DNA of 64,000 bases, from contig UCAU01000006.1 of assembly GCA_900470445.1 (NCBI GenBank), positions 155,224 to 219,223 on the forward strand, written 5' to 3'. Below the pieces are notes generated by a model. That model was not told the origin of the DNA. It searched no databases and saw only the letters and a program-made list of their open reading frames with translations. The stretch is from Hyphomicrobiales bacterium. Lineage in GTDB: Bacteria; Pseudomonadota; Alphaproteobacteria; Rhizobiales; Devosiaceae. The translations under genes and the position numbers were made by a program. Shown one piece after another: positions 29,386-38,437 of the stretch. Numbering within the stretch: position 1 is the stretch's first letter; every line of letters starts with the position of its first letter.

Positions 29386-31059
29386 ATGGCTAAAACCCAA
29401 AGGGATGAACTCGTCTTTGTGCCGCTTGGCGGCGTCGGCGAGATCGGCATGAATATGGGTGCTTACGGCTTCGGCCCCGAGCGCTCGCGGAAATGGATCG
29501 TCGTCGATTGCGGCGTCAGCTTCGGCGGGCCGGACCTGCCGGGGATCGAACTGATCATGGCCAATCCCGAATTCCTCGAGGAGCGCGCCGATGACGTGCT
29601 CGCCCTGATCCTCACCCACAGCCACGAAGACCATTACGGCGCTGTGCTCGACCTCTGGCCGGGCTTTGAAAAGCCCGTTTACGCCACTCCGTTCACAGCC
29701 GCCATGCTGGCTGCCAAGCGGGCAGGGGATGGCATTGTCGAAAATGTCGACATCACCATCATGCGTCCGGGCAAGCCGTTCACGGTCGGCCCCTTTACCA
29801 TCGAAGCCATCAACGTGGCCCACTCGATCCCCGAGTCCAACGCCCTGCTGATCTCGACCCCGGTCGGGCGCGCCCTGCATACCGGTGATTGGAAGCTCGA
29901 TCCGACGCCCGTTGGCAATGCGCCCACCGACGTCGCACGCTTGCAAGCCATTGGCCAGGATCGCACCACGCCGCTGGCGCTGATCTGCGACTCCACCAAT
30001 GCCATGAAGGACGGCGAAAGCCCGAGCGAAGCCGAAGTTGCCGCAACGCTCGCTGCCCTCATCGCCGAAGCGCCGCACCGCGTTGCGGTCACCACTTTCG
30101 CGTCCAATGTCGGCCGCGTCATTTCCATCGTCCGCGCCGCCCATAAGGCTGGTCGGCAGGTGGTGATGTCCGGCCGCTCGCTGCATCGGATCACCGGCAT
30201 TGCCCGTGAACTGGGCATGCTCGAAGGCCTGCCGCCGCTGCTCGATCAGGACGCCTATAAGAGCGTGCCGCGGGACAAATGCGTGCTGATCTGCACCGGC
30301 AGCCAGGGCGAAGCGCGCGCCGCAATCGCCCGCATTGCCCGGGGCGAGCACCCCGTGATCGACCTGACCGCCGGCGATCGCATGATCTTCTCGTCCTGGG
30401 CGATTCCGGGCAATGAGCGCGAAGTCATCGACATCCAGAACCTGCTGATCGACAAGGGCATCGAGATCATCACGCAGAAAGATGGCCTGGTGCACGTCAC
30501 CGGCCACCCACGCCGCGATGAGCTGCGCAAGCTCTATGAATGGACCAAGCCGGATGTGCTGATTCCCGTGCATGGCGAGGCGATGCATCTGGACGCCCAT
30601 GCCAAGTTGGGCCGCGAGGCTGGCGTTGCCAATGTGTGCGAAACGCGCAATGGCGATCTGGTTCGCCTGTTCCCCGAGCCCATGGTGCATCAGGCCGAAG
30701 TGCGCACCGGCGAGCTCTATCTCGATGGTCTGGTGCTGTGCACGCCCGAGGAAAGCGGCGTAAAGGGCCGCCGCCGGCTGTCCTTTGGCGGCCATATCGT
30801 GGTCAGCCTCTGCGTCAATGGCTCGGGCCATGTCGTCTCGGGCCCCGATCTGGTGATCGAAGGCCTGCCCGAAACCGAAGATGAATCGCTTACCGATCTG
30901 GTGGAGGATACCATTGCCGGCGTGCTGAAATCGGTGCCGGCCAAGCGCCGCAGCGATACTGAAGTGCTGAACTCGGCGCTGTTCAAGGGCATCCGCAACG
31001 AGGTCAACGCCTATTGGGGCCGCAAGCCCAACGTCTCGGTGTTCGTGCACCGCGTGTAG
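29386..31059 (+). CDS. rnj: Ribonuclease J
   Basis: A 557-residue metallo-beta-lactamase/beta-CASP ribonuclease combining endo- and 5'-exonuclease activity, used in Alphaproteobacteria for rRNA maturation and mRNA turnover. THSHEDHYGA (residues 77-86) holds the zinc ligands; other motifs are HSIPESNALL, LICDSTNAM and, near the end of the beta-CASP part, HGEAMHLDAHAKLG. It follows birA by 72 bp. A 6-bp inverted repeat CCCACC/GGTGGG (31074-31096) after the stop has no T tail. Confidence 0.93.
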   Translation: MAKTQRDELVFVPLGGVGEIGMNMGAYGFGPERSRKWIVVDCGVSFGGPDLPGIELIMANPEFLEERADDVLALILTHSHEDHYGAVLDLWPGFEKPVYATPFTAAMLAAKRAGDGIVENVDITIMRPGKPFTVGPFTIEAINVAHSIPESNALLISTPVGRALHTGDWKLDPTPVGNAPTDVARLQAIGQDRTTPLALICDSTNAMKDGESPSEAEVAATLAALIAEAPHRVAVTTFASNVGRVISIVRAAHKAGRQVVMSGRSLHRITGIARELGMLEGLPPLLDQDAYKSVPRDKCVLICTGSQGEARAAIARIARGEHPVIDLTAGDRMIFSSWAIPGNEREVIDIQNLLIDKGIEIITQKDGLVHVTGHPRRDELRKLYEWTKPDVLIPVHGEAMHLDAHAKLGREAGVANVCETRNGDLVRLFPEPMVHQAEVRTGELYLDGLVLCTPEESGVKGRRRLSFGGHIVVSLCVNGSGHVVSGPDLVIEGLPETEDESLTDLVEDTIAGVLKSVPAKRRSDTEVLNSALFKGIRNEVNAYWGRKPNVSVFVHRV

Positions 31060-31178
31060 GCGAGACGGAATGTCCCACCGGCAAGCTGCTGGTGGGGCTG
31101 TCGGAACAAATCACTGGGCGCTATTGTCGGCGCCACGTCGTTTGCCTGCCGGGGCAGAGCGCCCCTAAGGAAATTCAC

Positions 31179-31430
31179 ATGCAGATTGGCTCATTGCTCG
31201 CCGTATTCTTCGTCATCTGGTGGCTGTCTTTTGTCGCCGTGCTGCCGATCGGCAATCAGAGCCAGTCCGAGGCCGGGGGCGAGATCGTTGCCGGCACCGA
31301 TCCCGGCGCGCCGGTGAGCCCGCGCCTGTGGCGCAAGGTTGGGATGGCAACGGCTCTGGCCGTGGTCTTTACCGGCCTGCTGTTCTGGGGCTTGGGCAAC
31401 GAAACCCTGCATCACTACTGGAACCGCTAG
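31179..31430 (+). CDS. DUF1467 family small membrane protein
   Basis: An 83-residue protein with two hydrophobic helices (about 4-26 and 53-74), LLAVFFVIWWLSFVAVLPIG at the start and a charged middle. The ATG at 31179 is preceded by AAGGAAA at 7 bases, which decides the start over longer readings. DUF1467 members of unknown function sit next to rnj/proS in related genomes, as here. The 3' end overlaps the convergent MmcQ/YjbR gene by 4 bases. Confidence 0.85.
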   Translation: MQIGSLLAVFFVIWWLSFVAVLPIGNQSQSEAGGEIVAGTDPGAPVSPRLWRKVGMATALAVVFTGLLFWGLGNETLHHYWNR

Positions 31431-31750
31431 GCACGCCGAGCCTTGCCCAGAGCGTGGATATGCGCCATGGCGAGCGCTGCCGCCAAGTCCGCCTCCGTCG
31501 CGTTGGCCAGTATGATCGTGGTCCAGCCCCTGCGGCCCCACGCATTGTCGATCGGCTGAAAAACGTCCGGCGCGAGCTGGCATTTGAACTCCTGCTCATC
31601 CGGCGTCAGTGCAAGATTTGCGGTCAATTCGTCGGCTGCCAGGGTCACAAAGATGCGATCCACTTTGAACGCCGCCCGCTCGAAATGCGGTGCTTCCATC
31701 GTGCCGGGCAGGGCCAGCGCCAACCGCCTCAAATCCGCTGCTATGGCCAT
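31427..31750 (-). CDS. MmcQ/YjbR family protein
   Basis: A 107-residue single-domain protein of the CyaY-like MmcQ/YjbR fold: LALALPGTMEAPHFERAAFKV, then FVTLAADE and a C-terminal GWTTIILANATEADLAAALAMA. Family members are thought to bind DNA, but function is poorly known. I chose the ATG at 31750, where the family usually starts; the frame is open upstream into a terminator hairpin. It is convergent with DUF1467. A terminator-like structure on its own strand lies 25 bases upstream of the start, which is odd for an expressed gene. Confidence 0.8.
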   Translation of the reverse strand: MAIAADLRRLALALPGTMEAPHFERAAFKVDRIFVTLAADELTANLALTPDEQEFKCQLAPDVFQPIDNAWGRRGWTTIILANATEADLAAALAMAHIHALGKARRA

Positions 31751-31774
31751 GTTTTTGTCCAATCCTGCCGGCGG

Positions 31775-31804
31775 AAACAAAAAAGCGGGGCACAAGGCCC
31801 CGCT
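31775..31804 (-). terminator. Terminator-type hairpin reading on the minus strand, just upstream of the MmcQ/YjbR gene
   Basis: AGCGGGG (31784-31790) and CCCCGCT (31798-31804) form a perfect 7-bp stem. On the minus strand it is followed by TTTTTTGTTT, the layout of an intrinsic terminator. No protein gene lies upstream on that strand within 6 kb. It may end a minus-strand RNA from the proS upstream region, or act as an attenuator of the MmcQ/YjbR gene. Confidence 0.7.
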
Positions 31805-31837
31805 GGATTGAGTTTGTTCGACAATACGCTGGTCTTA

Positions 31838-31916
31838 GGCGCGCTATGAAAGCGGCTGCCAACGCTCCTCCCTTGACGTTGTCGACGTCCAGCGGTTTTA
31901 ACCGCCTTTGTTTTAT
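31838..31916 (+). ncRNA. Probable small RNA with CUCCUCCC anti-Shine-Dalgarno segment
   Basis: A 5' hairpin (CGCT 31842-31845 with AGCG 31851-31854) comes first, then an unpaired CTCCTCCC (31865-31872). A second hairpin is GACGT (31875-31879) with ACGTC (31885-31889). A terminator stem, GCGGT (31892-31896) with ACCGC (31901-31905), is followed by CTTTGTTTTATT. Small RNAs of this design (CUCCUCCC-type families such as suhB/MmgR and alpha-r14) are known in Alphaproteobacteria and bind ribosome-binding sites of target mRNAs. Family assignment is from memory. The opposite strand cannot be excluded because a terminator for it lies at 31775-31804. Confidence 0.5.
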
Positions 31917-32051
31917 TGCGTCGGACCCTAACAACTTGTCCCATAGCTGTCACCTAGATTCTGCATGCCATCCATGCTTGCATCGGATGGACGAGTAGGA
32001 TTTCAGTGGGCATCAAGAGAACCCATGAGTCGATCCTGTCGCGGAGCCGAA

Positions 32052-33401
32052 ATGCGCCTGTCTCGTTATTTTTTGCCGGTGCTGCGGGACGTTCCCAAGG
32101 ATGCCGAAATCGCCTCCCACCGCCTGATGCTGCGGGCCGGGATGATCAAGCAGCAGGCCTCGGGCCTCTATTCCTGGCTGCCGCTCGGCTACAAGGTGCT
32201 GATGAAGGTCAAGGCCATCATCGAGGAGGAGCAGAACCGCTCCGGCGCCATCGAATTGATGATGCCGACCATCCAGTCGGCCGATCTCTGGCGCGAAAGC
32301 GGGCGCTATGACGCCTATGGCAAAGAGATGCTGCGCATCGAGGATCGTCACGAGCGCGAATTCCTCTATGGTCCCACCAATGAGGAGATGGTCACTGATA
32401 TCTTCCGGACCTATGTGAAGTCCTACAAGGACTTGCCGCTCAATCTTTATCACGTGCAGTGGAAGTTCCGCGACGAGGTCCGTCCGCGCTTCGGCACCAT
32501 GCGCAGCCGCGAATTTCTGATGAAGGACGCCTATTCGTTCGACCTGAACAAGGAAGACGCGGTCAAAGCCTATGAACGCATGTTCGTGGCCTATCTGCGC
32601 ACCTATGCCCGCATGGGGCTGACCGCCATTCCGATGCGCGCCGATACGGGCCCTATTGGCGGTGACCTGAGCCACGAATGGATCGTGTTGGCCGATACGG
32701 GTGAAAGCGCCGTGTTCTGCGACAAGCGCTTGCTCGACAAGGCCATTCCCGGTCCCGACGTCGACTTCCGCGGGGATCTCAAGCCCATTTTCAACGACTG
32801 GACCTCGCTTTATGCCGCGACCGAGGAAATGGTCGATATGGCTGAGTTCGAGGCGACAGTGCCCGAGGAATTTCGGGTTTCTGCGCGCGGCATCGAAGTC
32901 GGCCATATTTTCTACTTCGGGACCAAGTATTCCGAACCCATGAAGGCGACCGTGACCGGTCCTGACGGCAAGGAAATTACGGTGCATATGGGCTCTTATG
33001 GCGTCGGCCCGACGCGTGTGGTTCCAGCCATCATCGAAGCCTTCCACGACGAGGCCGGCATTGTCTGGCCAGTTAGCGTGGCGCCCTTCGAGGCTGTGCT
33101 GATCAATCTCAAGGCGGGCGATGCCGAATGCGATGCCGCGTGCGACAAGCTCTATGCCGAGCTGAACGCCGCGGGCCTCGAGATGCTCTATGATGACCGT
33201 GACCAGGGGGCAGGGGCTAAGTTCACCACTGCCGATCTGATTGGCATTCCCTACCAGATCATCCTGGGGCCGCGCGGGCTCAAGGCTGGCGAGGCCGAAA
33301 TCAAGCACCGCAAGACCGGCGAGCGCGAAACGTTGCCGATCGCCGACGCCGTCGCGCGTCTCAAGGGCTTGATCGAACCGCAAAGAAAGACCGACATTTG
33401 A
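32052..33401 (+). CDS. proS: Prolyl-tRNA synthetase
   Basis: A class II synthetase charging tRNA-Pro. The 449-residue length fits the short alphaproteobacterial form that lacks the large editing insertion of the E. coli enzyme. [19 protein letters not shown] is the expected N-terminus, [10 protein letters not shown] and [21 protein letters not shown] contain motif 2, and [12 protein letters not shown] motif 3; an anticodon-binding domain ends the protein. The ATG at 32052 has GGAG 6 bases upstream; the frame is open further up. Its stop overlaps the lolC start. Confidence 0.95.
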   Translation: MRLSRYFLPVLRDVPKDAEIASHRLMLRAGMIKQQASGLYSWLPLGYKVLMKVKAIIEEEQNRSGAIELMMPTIQSADLWRESGRYDAYGKEMLRIEDRHEREFLYGPTNEEMVTDIFRTYVKSYKDLPLNLYHVQWKFRDEVRPRFGTMRSREFLMKDAYSFDLNKEDAVKAYERMFVAYLRTYARMGLTAIPMRADTGPIGGDLSHEWIVLADTGESAVFCDKRLLDKAIPGPDVDFRGDLKPIFNDWTSLYAATEEMVDMAEFEATVPEEFRVSARGIEVGHIFYFGTKYSEPMKATVTGPDGKEITVHMGSYGVGPTRVVPAIIEAFHDEAGIVWPVSVAPFEAVLINLKAGDAECDAACDKLYAELNAAGLEMLYDDRDQGAGAKFTTADLIGIPYQIILGPRGLKAGEAEIKHRKTGERETLPIADAVARLKGLIEPQRKTDI

Positions 33402-34768
33402 CCGATCTGGGGCAGCCGGCGCTCAACAAGGGCACCAAGCCTTTCTCCCGCTTTGAATGGATGATCGCCGGCCGCTATCTGCGCGCCCGCCGCAAGGAGG
33501 CGTTCATTTCGGTGATCGCCAGCCTGACCATGGTGGGCGTCGCCATCGGCGTGGCAACGTTGATCGTTGTCATGTCGGTGATGAACGGGTTCCGCGGCGA
33601 ACTGTTGACCAAAATTCTTGGCCTCAACGGGCATTTCACGGCTTACCCGATCGAGCGGGAATTCACCGACTACAAGGAGACGGTGGCCTCGCTTCAGAAT
33701 ATTCCCGGCGTGAGCTTTGCCACCTATTTCGTCGAGGGCCAGGTGCTGGCTTCGGGCCGGGGCAGCTCCACCGGCGTGACCGTGCGCGGCATGGACGAAG
33801 AGAATATCAAGAAGCTCAAGCTGCTGTACGGCGCAGCCAGCCAGGGCGGCTGGGACAGCTGGGACACTTCGGGCGGCATTGCCATCGGCTATCGGCTTGC
33901 CCAGACCCTTGGCGTGTCGCTGGGCGATCAAGTGCAGATCATCAATCCCGACGGCGCCATGACCCCGTTCGGTTCGACACCGCAAATCCGCTCCTACCCG
34001 GTGACGGTGATCTTCGATCTCGGCATGGTCGAGTTCGACAGTTTCTTCATGTACATGCCGATCGAGACGGCCCAGGACTATTTCAAGCTCTACAAGGACG
34101 TGCTCAAGCCGGGCCAAAAGCCGCTTGACCCCATGGCGACGGATGCAGAGATCGACGCCGCCTATGACCGCGTCGGCCAGGCCTCGGCCGCGGAGGTGTT
34201 CATCGACGATCCTGACAACACCACCGTCATGCGCCAGCGCATCGAGACCGACCCGAACACCCGTCCACTGATCCTGACGGATTGGCAGCAGCGCAACGAG
34301 ACCTTCTTCTCGGCGCTGCAGGTCGAGCGGGTGGTGATGTTCACCATCCTGTCGATGATCATTCTCGTGGCCGCGTTCAACATCATTTCCAGCCTCATCA
34401 TGCTGGTGAAGGACAAAAGCTCCGATATCGCGGTGCTGCGGACGATGGGCGCCACGCGCGGCTCGATCATGCGGATTTTCTCCATCACCGGCACCACGAT
34501 CGGCTTTATCGGCACCATAGCCGGGCTGCTGCTGGGCCTGCTGGTGGCGTCCAATGCCGAGGCGATCCGGGCCTTCGTCTCCAATACGTTGGGCGTGGCC
34601 ATCTTCCCGCCCGAAGTGTTCTTCCTGTCCTCGCTGCCGTCCAAGACCGATCCGCTCGAAGTGACTGTGGTGGTTGGGCTGGCCCTGGGCCTGAGTTTCC
34701 TTGCTACGCTTTACCCGGCCTGGCGCGCCGCCCAATATGATCCGGTCGAGGCCCTGCGTTATGAGTAA
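33398..34768 (+). CDS. lolC: Lipoprotein-releasing system permease (LolC/LolE family)
   Basis: A 456-residue inner-membrane permease of the LolCDE-type ABC transporter, which extracts mature lipoproteins for Lol[26 protein letters not shown] leads into the first helix, a large periplasmic domain follows (about 60-290), then three helices with the conserved [20 protein letters not shown]. As in many Alphaproteobacteria only one permease gene is present, so the complex is probably a homodimer (LolF-like). The start is TTG, overlapping the proS stop as TTGA; lolD overlaps its end by 8 bp. Confidence 0.9.
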   Translation: MTDLGQPALNKGTKPFSRFEWMIAGRYLRARRKEAFISVIASLTMVGVAIGVATLIVVMSVMNGFRGELLTKILGLNGHFTAYPIEREFTDYKETVASLQNIPGVSFATYFVEGQVLASGRGSSTGVTVRGMDEENIKKLKLLYGAASQGGWDSWDTSGGIAIGYRLAQTLGVSLGDQVQIINPDGAMTPFGSTPQIRSYPVTVIFDLGMVEFDSFFMYMPIETAQDYFKLYKDVLKPGQKPLDPMATDAEIDAAYDRVGQASAAEVFIDDPDNTTVMRQRIETDPNTRPLILTDWQQRNETFFSALQVERVVMFTILSMIILVAAFNIISSLIMLVKDKSSDIAVLRTMGATRGSIMRIFSITGTTIGFIGTIAGLLLGLLVASNAEAIRAFVSNTLGVAIFPPEVFFLSSLPSKTDPLEVTVVVGLALGLSFLATLYPAWRAAQYDPVEALRYE

Positions 34769-35447
34769 GCCGCATTTGGTACTGACCGACGTCCACCGCC
34801 ATTACGGCAGCGGCGACACTATCGTTCGCGTGCTCGAAGCGGCCAATCTGACCGTGAAAAGCGGGGAGATGGTCGCCCTTGTCGCGCCATCGGGCGCTGG
34901 CAAGTCGACCCTGCTGCACCTCTCAGGCCTGCTGGAAAGCCCGCAGGGCGGGGAAATAGAGATCACGGGCATCAAGACCAGCCAGTTGAACGACCGCGGC
35001 CGTACCCAGCTGCGCCGCTCCACAGTGGGCTATGTCTACCAGTTCCACCACCTGCTGCCCGAGTTCACCGCGCTTGAGAACGTCACAATGCCGCAACTGA
35101 TCGCGGGCAAGGGGCAGGCCGAGGCCGACAAGCGCTCCATGGAACTGCTCGATCTGCTGGGCGTGGGCCAGCGGGCAACGCATCGCCCGGCCGAATTGTC
35201 CGGCGGCGAACAGCAGCGTATCGCCATCGCGCGGGCTGCCGCCAATCATCCCAAAGTGATCCTGGCCGACGAGCCCACAGGCAATCTCGACCCCGAAACC
35301 AGCGACCTGGTCTTCGCGGCCCTGGGCAGCCTGATCAAGACGGAGGGCGCCGCAGCCCTGATCGCCACGCATAATCACGACCTTGCGCGCAAGGCCGACC
35401 GCATCGTCACGCTGCGCAACGGGCTCGTGATCGATCATTCTTTGTGA
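34761..35447 (+). CDS. lolD: Lipoprotein-releasing ABC transporter ATPase
   Basis: A 228-residue ATPase that powers lipoprotein release. Walker A is APSGAGKST (about 43-51), the ABC signature [14 protein letters not shown], Walker [13 protein letters not shown] and the switch His in ATHNHD. The ATG at 34761 lies inside the end of lolC (8-bp overlap) and gives the normal N-terminus [11 protein letters not shown]; an in-frame ATG at 34701 is further inside lolC. Confidence 0.94.
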   Translation: MSKPHLVLTDVHRHYGSGDTIVRVLEAANLTVKSGEMVALVAPSGAGKSTLLHLSGLLESPQGGEIEITGIKTSQLNDRGRTQLRRSTVGYVYQFHHLLPEFTALENVTMPQLIAGKGQAEADKRSMELLDLLGVGQRATHRPAELSGGEQQRIAIARAAANHPKVILADEPTGNLDPETSDLVFAALGSLIKTEGAAALIATHNHDLARKADRIVTLRNGLVIDHSL

Positions 35448-35468
35448 TTATTGAACCCTATCGCCATT

Positions 35469-35500
35469 GGGCGCATTCTTCTCCTCGGAGGAACGCGCCC
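35469..35500 (+). promoter_or_regulatory. Hairpin enclosing the ribosome-binding site of a 23-codon ORF
   Basis: GGGCGC (35469-35474) pairs perfectly with GCGCCC (35495-35500), which ends one base before an ATG. Inside it TCCT (35482-35485) can pair with AGGA (35489-35492), part of the Shine-Dalgarno sequence CGGAGGAA. The ribosome-binding site would thus be masked in the folded state. No T tract follows, so it is a poor terminator for lolD. Confidence 0.55.
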
Positions 35501-35572
35501 ATGGCTATGCTAATGATCATCGCGATCACCGCAATTCTGGCGACTTTGACAGTCGTCCACCGCCCGGACTAA
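35501..35572 (+). CDS. Putative 23-residue membrane micropeptide
   Basis: A short ORF, MAMLMIIAITAILATLTVVH then RPD and stop: one hydrophobic helix with a charged end. A strong GGAGGA sits 8 bases before the ATG, better than most genes in this window. It lies between lolD and the convergent HIT gene. Either it is a real micropeptide or the hairpin/SD pattern is fortuitous. No homologue is known to me. Confidence 0.45.
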   Translation: MAMLMIIAITAILATLTVVHRPD

Positions 35573-35580
35573 CGCCTGCG

Positions 35581-36000
35581 CTAAAGCGCTGCGGCGATGT
35601 CCTTGGCCAATGCAATGAGTTCCGCATCGTCGGCCCGCCCGCCACCGGCGTGGGTTCCGAGCGCTATCCCGTCATAGACCGGGATGATGTGGAAATGCAG
35701 GTGGAACACGGTCTGCCCGGCCGCCGCCTCATTGAACTGAGCCACACGCACACCATCGGCTCCGGTCGCGGTCTTGGCAGCTTTTGCCACACGCTGCACC
35801 AGCGGGATCACTGCGGCCAGAGCAGCCGGATCGGCATCCAGCAGGTTGCGTGACGCGGCCTTCGGAATGACCAAAGCATGCCCCCGCGATTGCGGAAAAA
35901 TGTCCATCATGACCAGGGCAGTATCATCCTCGTAGACCTTGTGCGCCGGCAATTCACCGCGCAGGATTTTGCCGAAGATATTGGTGGGGTCATAGGTCAT
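35581..36000 (-). CDS. HIT family protein
   Basis: A 139-residue histidine-triad nucleotide-binding protein: FGKILRGELPAHKVYEDD at the start and the triad HLHFHIIP with His100, His102 and His104. Such proteins hydrolyse purine nucleoside phosphoramidates or acyl-adenylates. It is 3 bases downstream of the hydroxylase/SDR fusion gene and likely co-transcribed with it. Confidence 0.92.
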   Translation of the reverse strand: MTYDPTNIFGKILRGELPAHKVYEDDTALVMMDIFPQSRGHALVIPKAASRNLLDADPAALAAVIPLVQRVAKAAKTATGADGVRVAQFNEAAAGQTVFHLHFHIIPVYDGIALGTHAGGGRADDAELIALAKDIAAAL

Positions 36001-36003
36001 GGT

Positions 36004-37125
36004 TCATTCCGCCGGCTCGAGCTGATCGGGCTGGCCCTTCTGAAAACGAAAACGGAAATAGTTGAGCAAGGCGAGGCCGGTAAAGGTCACCGGCACATAT
36101 TTGAAGCTGCGGCGGATGAAAAACAGGCTGATATTCACTGCCGTCGCTGCACTCATTGCACCCTTGCCCATGGCAGAGGTAAATGAGGAGGGGACGATAT
36201 GCCGGTAAATCAGCGCGTCAGAACGATAATAACGCCCCGCCACGGAAGCAAAGGCGCGCTTGGAGGCCGAGTAAGCCTTGAGCTCGTCCATGCCCATATC
36301 GCCATGGAATTCGACTTCTGACCCCAGCGCCCAGACTTCGGGTGGCGCCAGACGCGTCTTGCCCATTTCGGTGAACAGCTCGGTTAGGTCGCGGAAGGTG
36401 ACGAAATTGGCATTCCAGCAATCGTCGCTCTTGGCCCCATGCGCCAGGACCAGCACATCGGCCTGGGCCAGCTTGTCGCGCATGCCATCATAATCGCCGG
36501 GCGAAAAATCCACGCCTGATTTGGCTGTCTCGACAATCCCGCCCAGCTTTTCGAGCTTTGCCACCATGGCCGAGCCAAAGGCGCCCGAGGCGCCCGTGAC
36601 CAGGAAATGCCGGCCCTCGATTTGGCAGCCCGTGCCAAAGATCATGTCGAACACATTGGTGAAGGACGAGAAGAAATTGTGCGGATAGACGTGGTGCATG
36701 GCGTGGTAATTATTGTCCACCCAGAGCAGGCCCTGCTGTCCGCCGACGCGATCCATCGACATGTGGTTGTAGTCCAGGCCCTCTTCCTTGAGCGTCATCA
36801 GCAGCATCACGGTGCGGATGGCCGCGACCAAGGCGACAGGAGGCCAGGGGAAAACAAAGAGGAAAATCAGCGTCCCGGCCATCCCAGTCAGGTATTCGGG
36901 CAGGATGTGGAACCAGATGTTTTGCTTGGCAAAGGCAGGATTGATCTGCATATCCAGCCCAAGGAATTTGTGGTGCACCCAGTGCCATGACGAGAAGACG
37001 CGCAGCAGCTTGAAGCGCGATCCCTCCCATTTGTGCAGCGTCCAATGCAGCGCATCGAATAGCGCTGTCGAGACGATGAACACCAAGGCGGTCTGTAGGG
37101 CGAAGACGACAATATCCCAGATCAT
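36004..37125 (-). CDS. Fusion of fatty-acid-hydroxylase-type and short-chain dehydrogenase domains
   Basis: Residues 1-165 are a membrane di-iron hydroxylase/desaturase domain with three His boxes: HWTLH (27-31), HWVHHK (48-53) and HAMHHVYPH (141-149). From about 170 an SDR Rossmann domain begins (TGASGAFG 177-184) with catalytic Tyr285 and Lys289 in YSASK. The C-terminus has another hydrophobic segment. The order suggests an oxidation series on one lipid substrate, hydroxylation followed by alcohol dehydrogenation. Similar fusions are annotated as bifunctional sterol desaturase/SDR proteins in Rhizobiales. The substrate is unknown. Confidence 0.85.
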   Translation of the reverse strand: MIWDIVVFALQTALVFIVSTALFDALHWTLHKWEGSRFKLLRVFSSWHWVHHKFLGLDMQINPAFAKQNIWFHILPEYLTGMAGTLIFLFVFPWPPVALVAAIRTVMLLMTLKEEGLDYNHMSMDRVGGQQGLLWVDNNYHAMHHVYPHNFFSSFTNVFDMIFGTGCQIEGRHFLVTGASGAFGSAMVAKLEKLGGIVETAKSGVDFSPGDYDGMRDKLAQADVLVLAHGAKSDDCWNANFVTFRDLTELFTEMGKTRLAPPEVWALGSEVEFHGDMGMDELKAYSASKRAFASVAGRYYRSDALIYRHIVPSSFTSAMGKGAMSAATAVNISLFFIRRSFKYVPVTFTGLALLNYFRFRFQKGQPDQLEPAE

Positions 37126-37182
37126 GGCATTCTACATAGCGGGCAGGGCGGACCGGTGGAAGTGGCGATAGTGCCACGCCGG

Positions 37183-38283
37183 CTAGTGGTCCGTCCGCTC
37201 GCCTTTGCGGAAGGGCGTATGCGCATCCAGCAGCAGCTGTTCATGCGTCACCGACATGCGTTCATGTTCCAGGAAATCGGCTACAGCGTGGCGCAGGCCG
37301 GGATGAGCGATCCAATGCACCGAATAGGTCGGTGTCGGCTCGTAGCCGCGCGCCAGCTTGTGCTCGCCCTGCGCGCCAGCCTCGACCACCGCAAGCTTGT
37401 GGGCAATGGCATAGTCGATGGCCTGATAATAGCAGAGCTCGAAATGCAGGAACGGCACATCCCGGGTGCAGCCCCAATTGCGGCCGAAAATGCGGTCCGA
37501 ACCGAGGAAATTGATCGCCCCGGCAATCGGCGTCGGCCCGTCATAGGCCAGCATCAGCACGATGCGGTCAGCCATGGTCTGGTTCAACAGCGAGAAGAAC
37601 TCGCGGTTGAGATAGGGCCGGCCCCATTTGCGGGCGCCGGTATCCTCATAAAAATCGTAGAAGGCATCCCAATGATGCTCCATCAAATCGCTGCCGGTCA
37701 GCCATTTGACAGTCAGTCCATCGGCCAGGGCGTCGCGGCGCTCGCGGCGAATGGTCTTACGCTTGCGCGATGACAGCGTTTCGAGGAAATCCTCGAAGCT
37801 GGCGAATCCCTGGTTGAACCAATGAAATTGCGTATCCATCCGCTTCAGCCAGCCGTCACCCGCAATCAGGTCGGCCTCGGCCTCGGGCACGAATGTCGCG
37901 TGAACCGAGGAGGCTTTTCGCTGCTCGGCCAATTGCTGAGCGGTGGAGAGCAGGGCGGCCTGAATGGCCGGATCGCCCGAGGGCACCAGCAGCTTGGGCG
38001 CCGTGGCGGGAGTGAAGGGCACCGAGCATTGCAGCTTGGGATAGTAGTCCCCGCCGGCGCGCTCATAGGCGTCGGCCCAACCATGGTCGAACACATATTC
38101 GCCCATGGAATGCGACTTGAGGAATAGCGGCATCATGCCCATCGGCCGGTCAGCGTCGGTCAGCACGATGTGCTGCGGCTGCCAGCCCGTGCGGCCGGTA
38201 GCGCAGCCTGACTGTTCCAGCGCCAGAAAGAACGCATGGTCGAGAAACGGATTATCGGTCTTGCCGCCGGTGGACGGCACCAA
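37183..38283 (-). CDS. GNAT-like N-acyltransferase (COG3146/DUF482-type)
   Basis: A 366-residue protein of the FemAB-like GNAT group: TGGKTDNPFLDHAFFLALEQSG, KRKTIRRERRDAL, and the C-terminal GCTRDVPFLHFELCYYQAIDYAI with GEHKLARGYEPTPTYS. Family members are predicted to transfer acyl or aminoacyl groups, perhaps on cell-wall precursors. The start is uncertain. The given TTG at 38283 lies inside recognisable family sequence, since IPAETWNAL is encoded immediately upstream in the same frame. No ATG, GTG or TTG exists further up before a stop near 38377. An ATG at about 38395 is one base out of frame. Confidence 0.75.
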   Translation of the reverse strand: MVPSTGGKTDNPFLDHAFFLALEQSGCATGRTGWQPQHIVLTDADRPMGMMPLFLKSHSMGEYVFDHGWADAYERAGGDYYPKLQCSVPFTPATAPKLLVPSGDPAIQAALLSTAQQLAEQRKASSVHATFVPEAEADLIAGDGWLKRMDTQFHWFNQGFASFEDFLETLSSRKRKTIRRERRDALADGLTVKWLTGSDLMEHHWDAFYDFYEDTGARKWGRPYLNREFFSLLNQTMADRIVLMLAYDGPTPIAGAINFLGSDRIFGRNWGCTRDVPFLHFELCYYQAIDYAIAHKLAVVEAGAQGEHKLARGYEPTPTYSVHWIAHPGLRHAVADFLEHERMSVTHEQLLLDAHTPFRKGERTDH

Positions 38284-38437
38284 GGCATTCCAAGTCTCGG
38301 CGGGAATAGCCGCGGTTGATGGATAGATCGTAGCAGTCAGCGAAGGGGAGGGGATAGCGGGAACTCCGGGCGGAGGTCAGCAGGTTCGCTAACATAGGTC
38401 GCGTTGCCCGGCATTAAAAGACCGCAGCCCCGCCCAA

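Noticed and set aside
31596..31934. A minus-strand frame of 112 codons over the small-RNA locus.
   Set aside because: It crosses a terminator and the MmcQ/YjbR gene in another frame and shows no protein-like composition.
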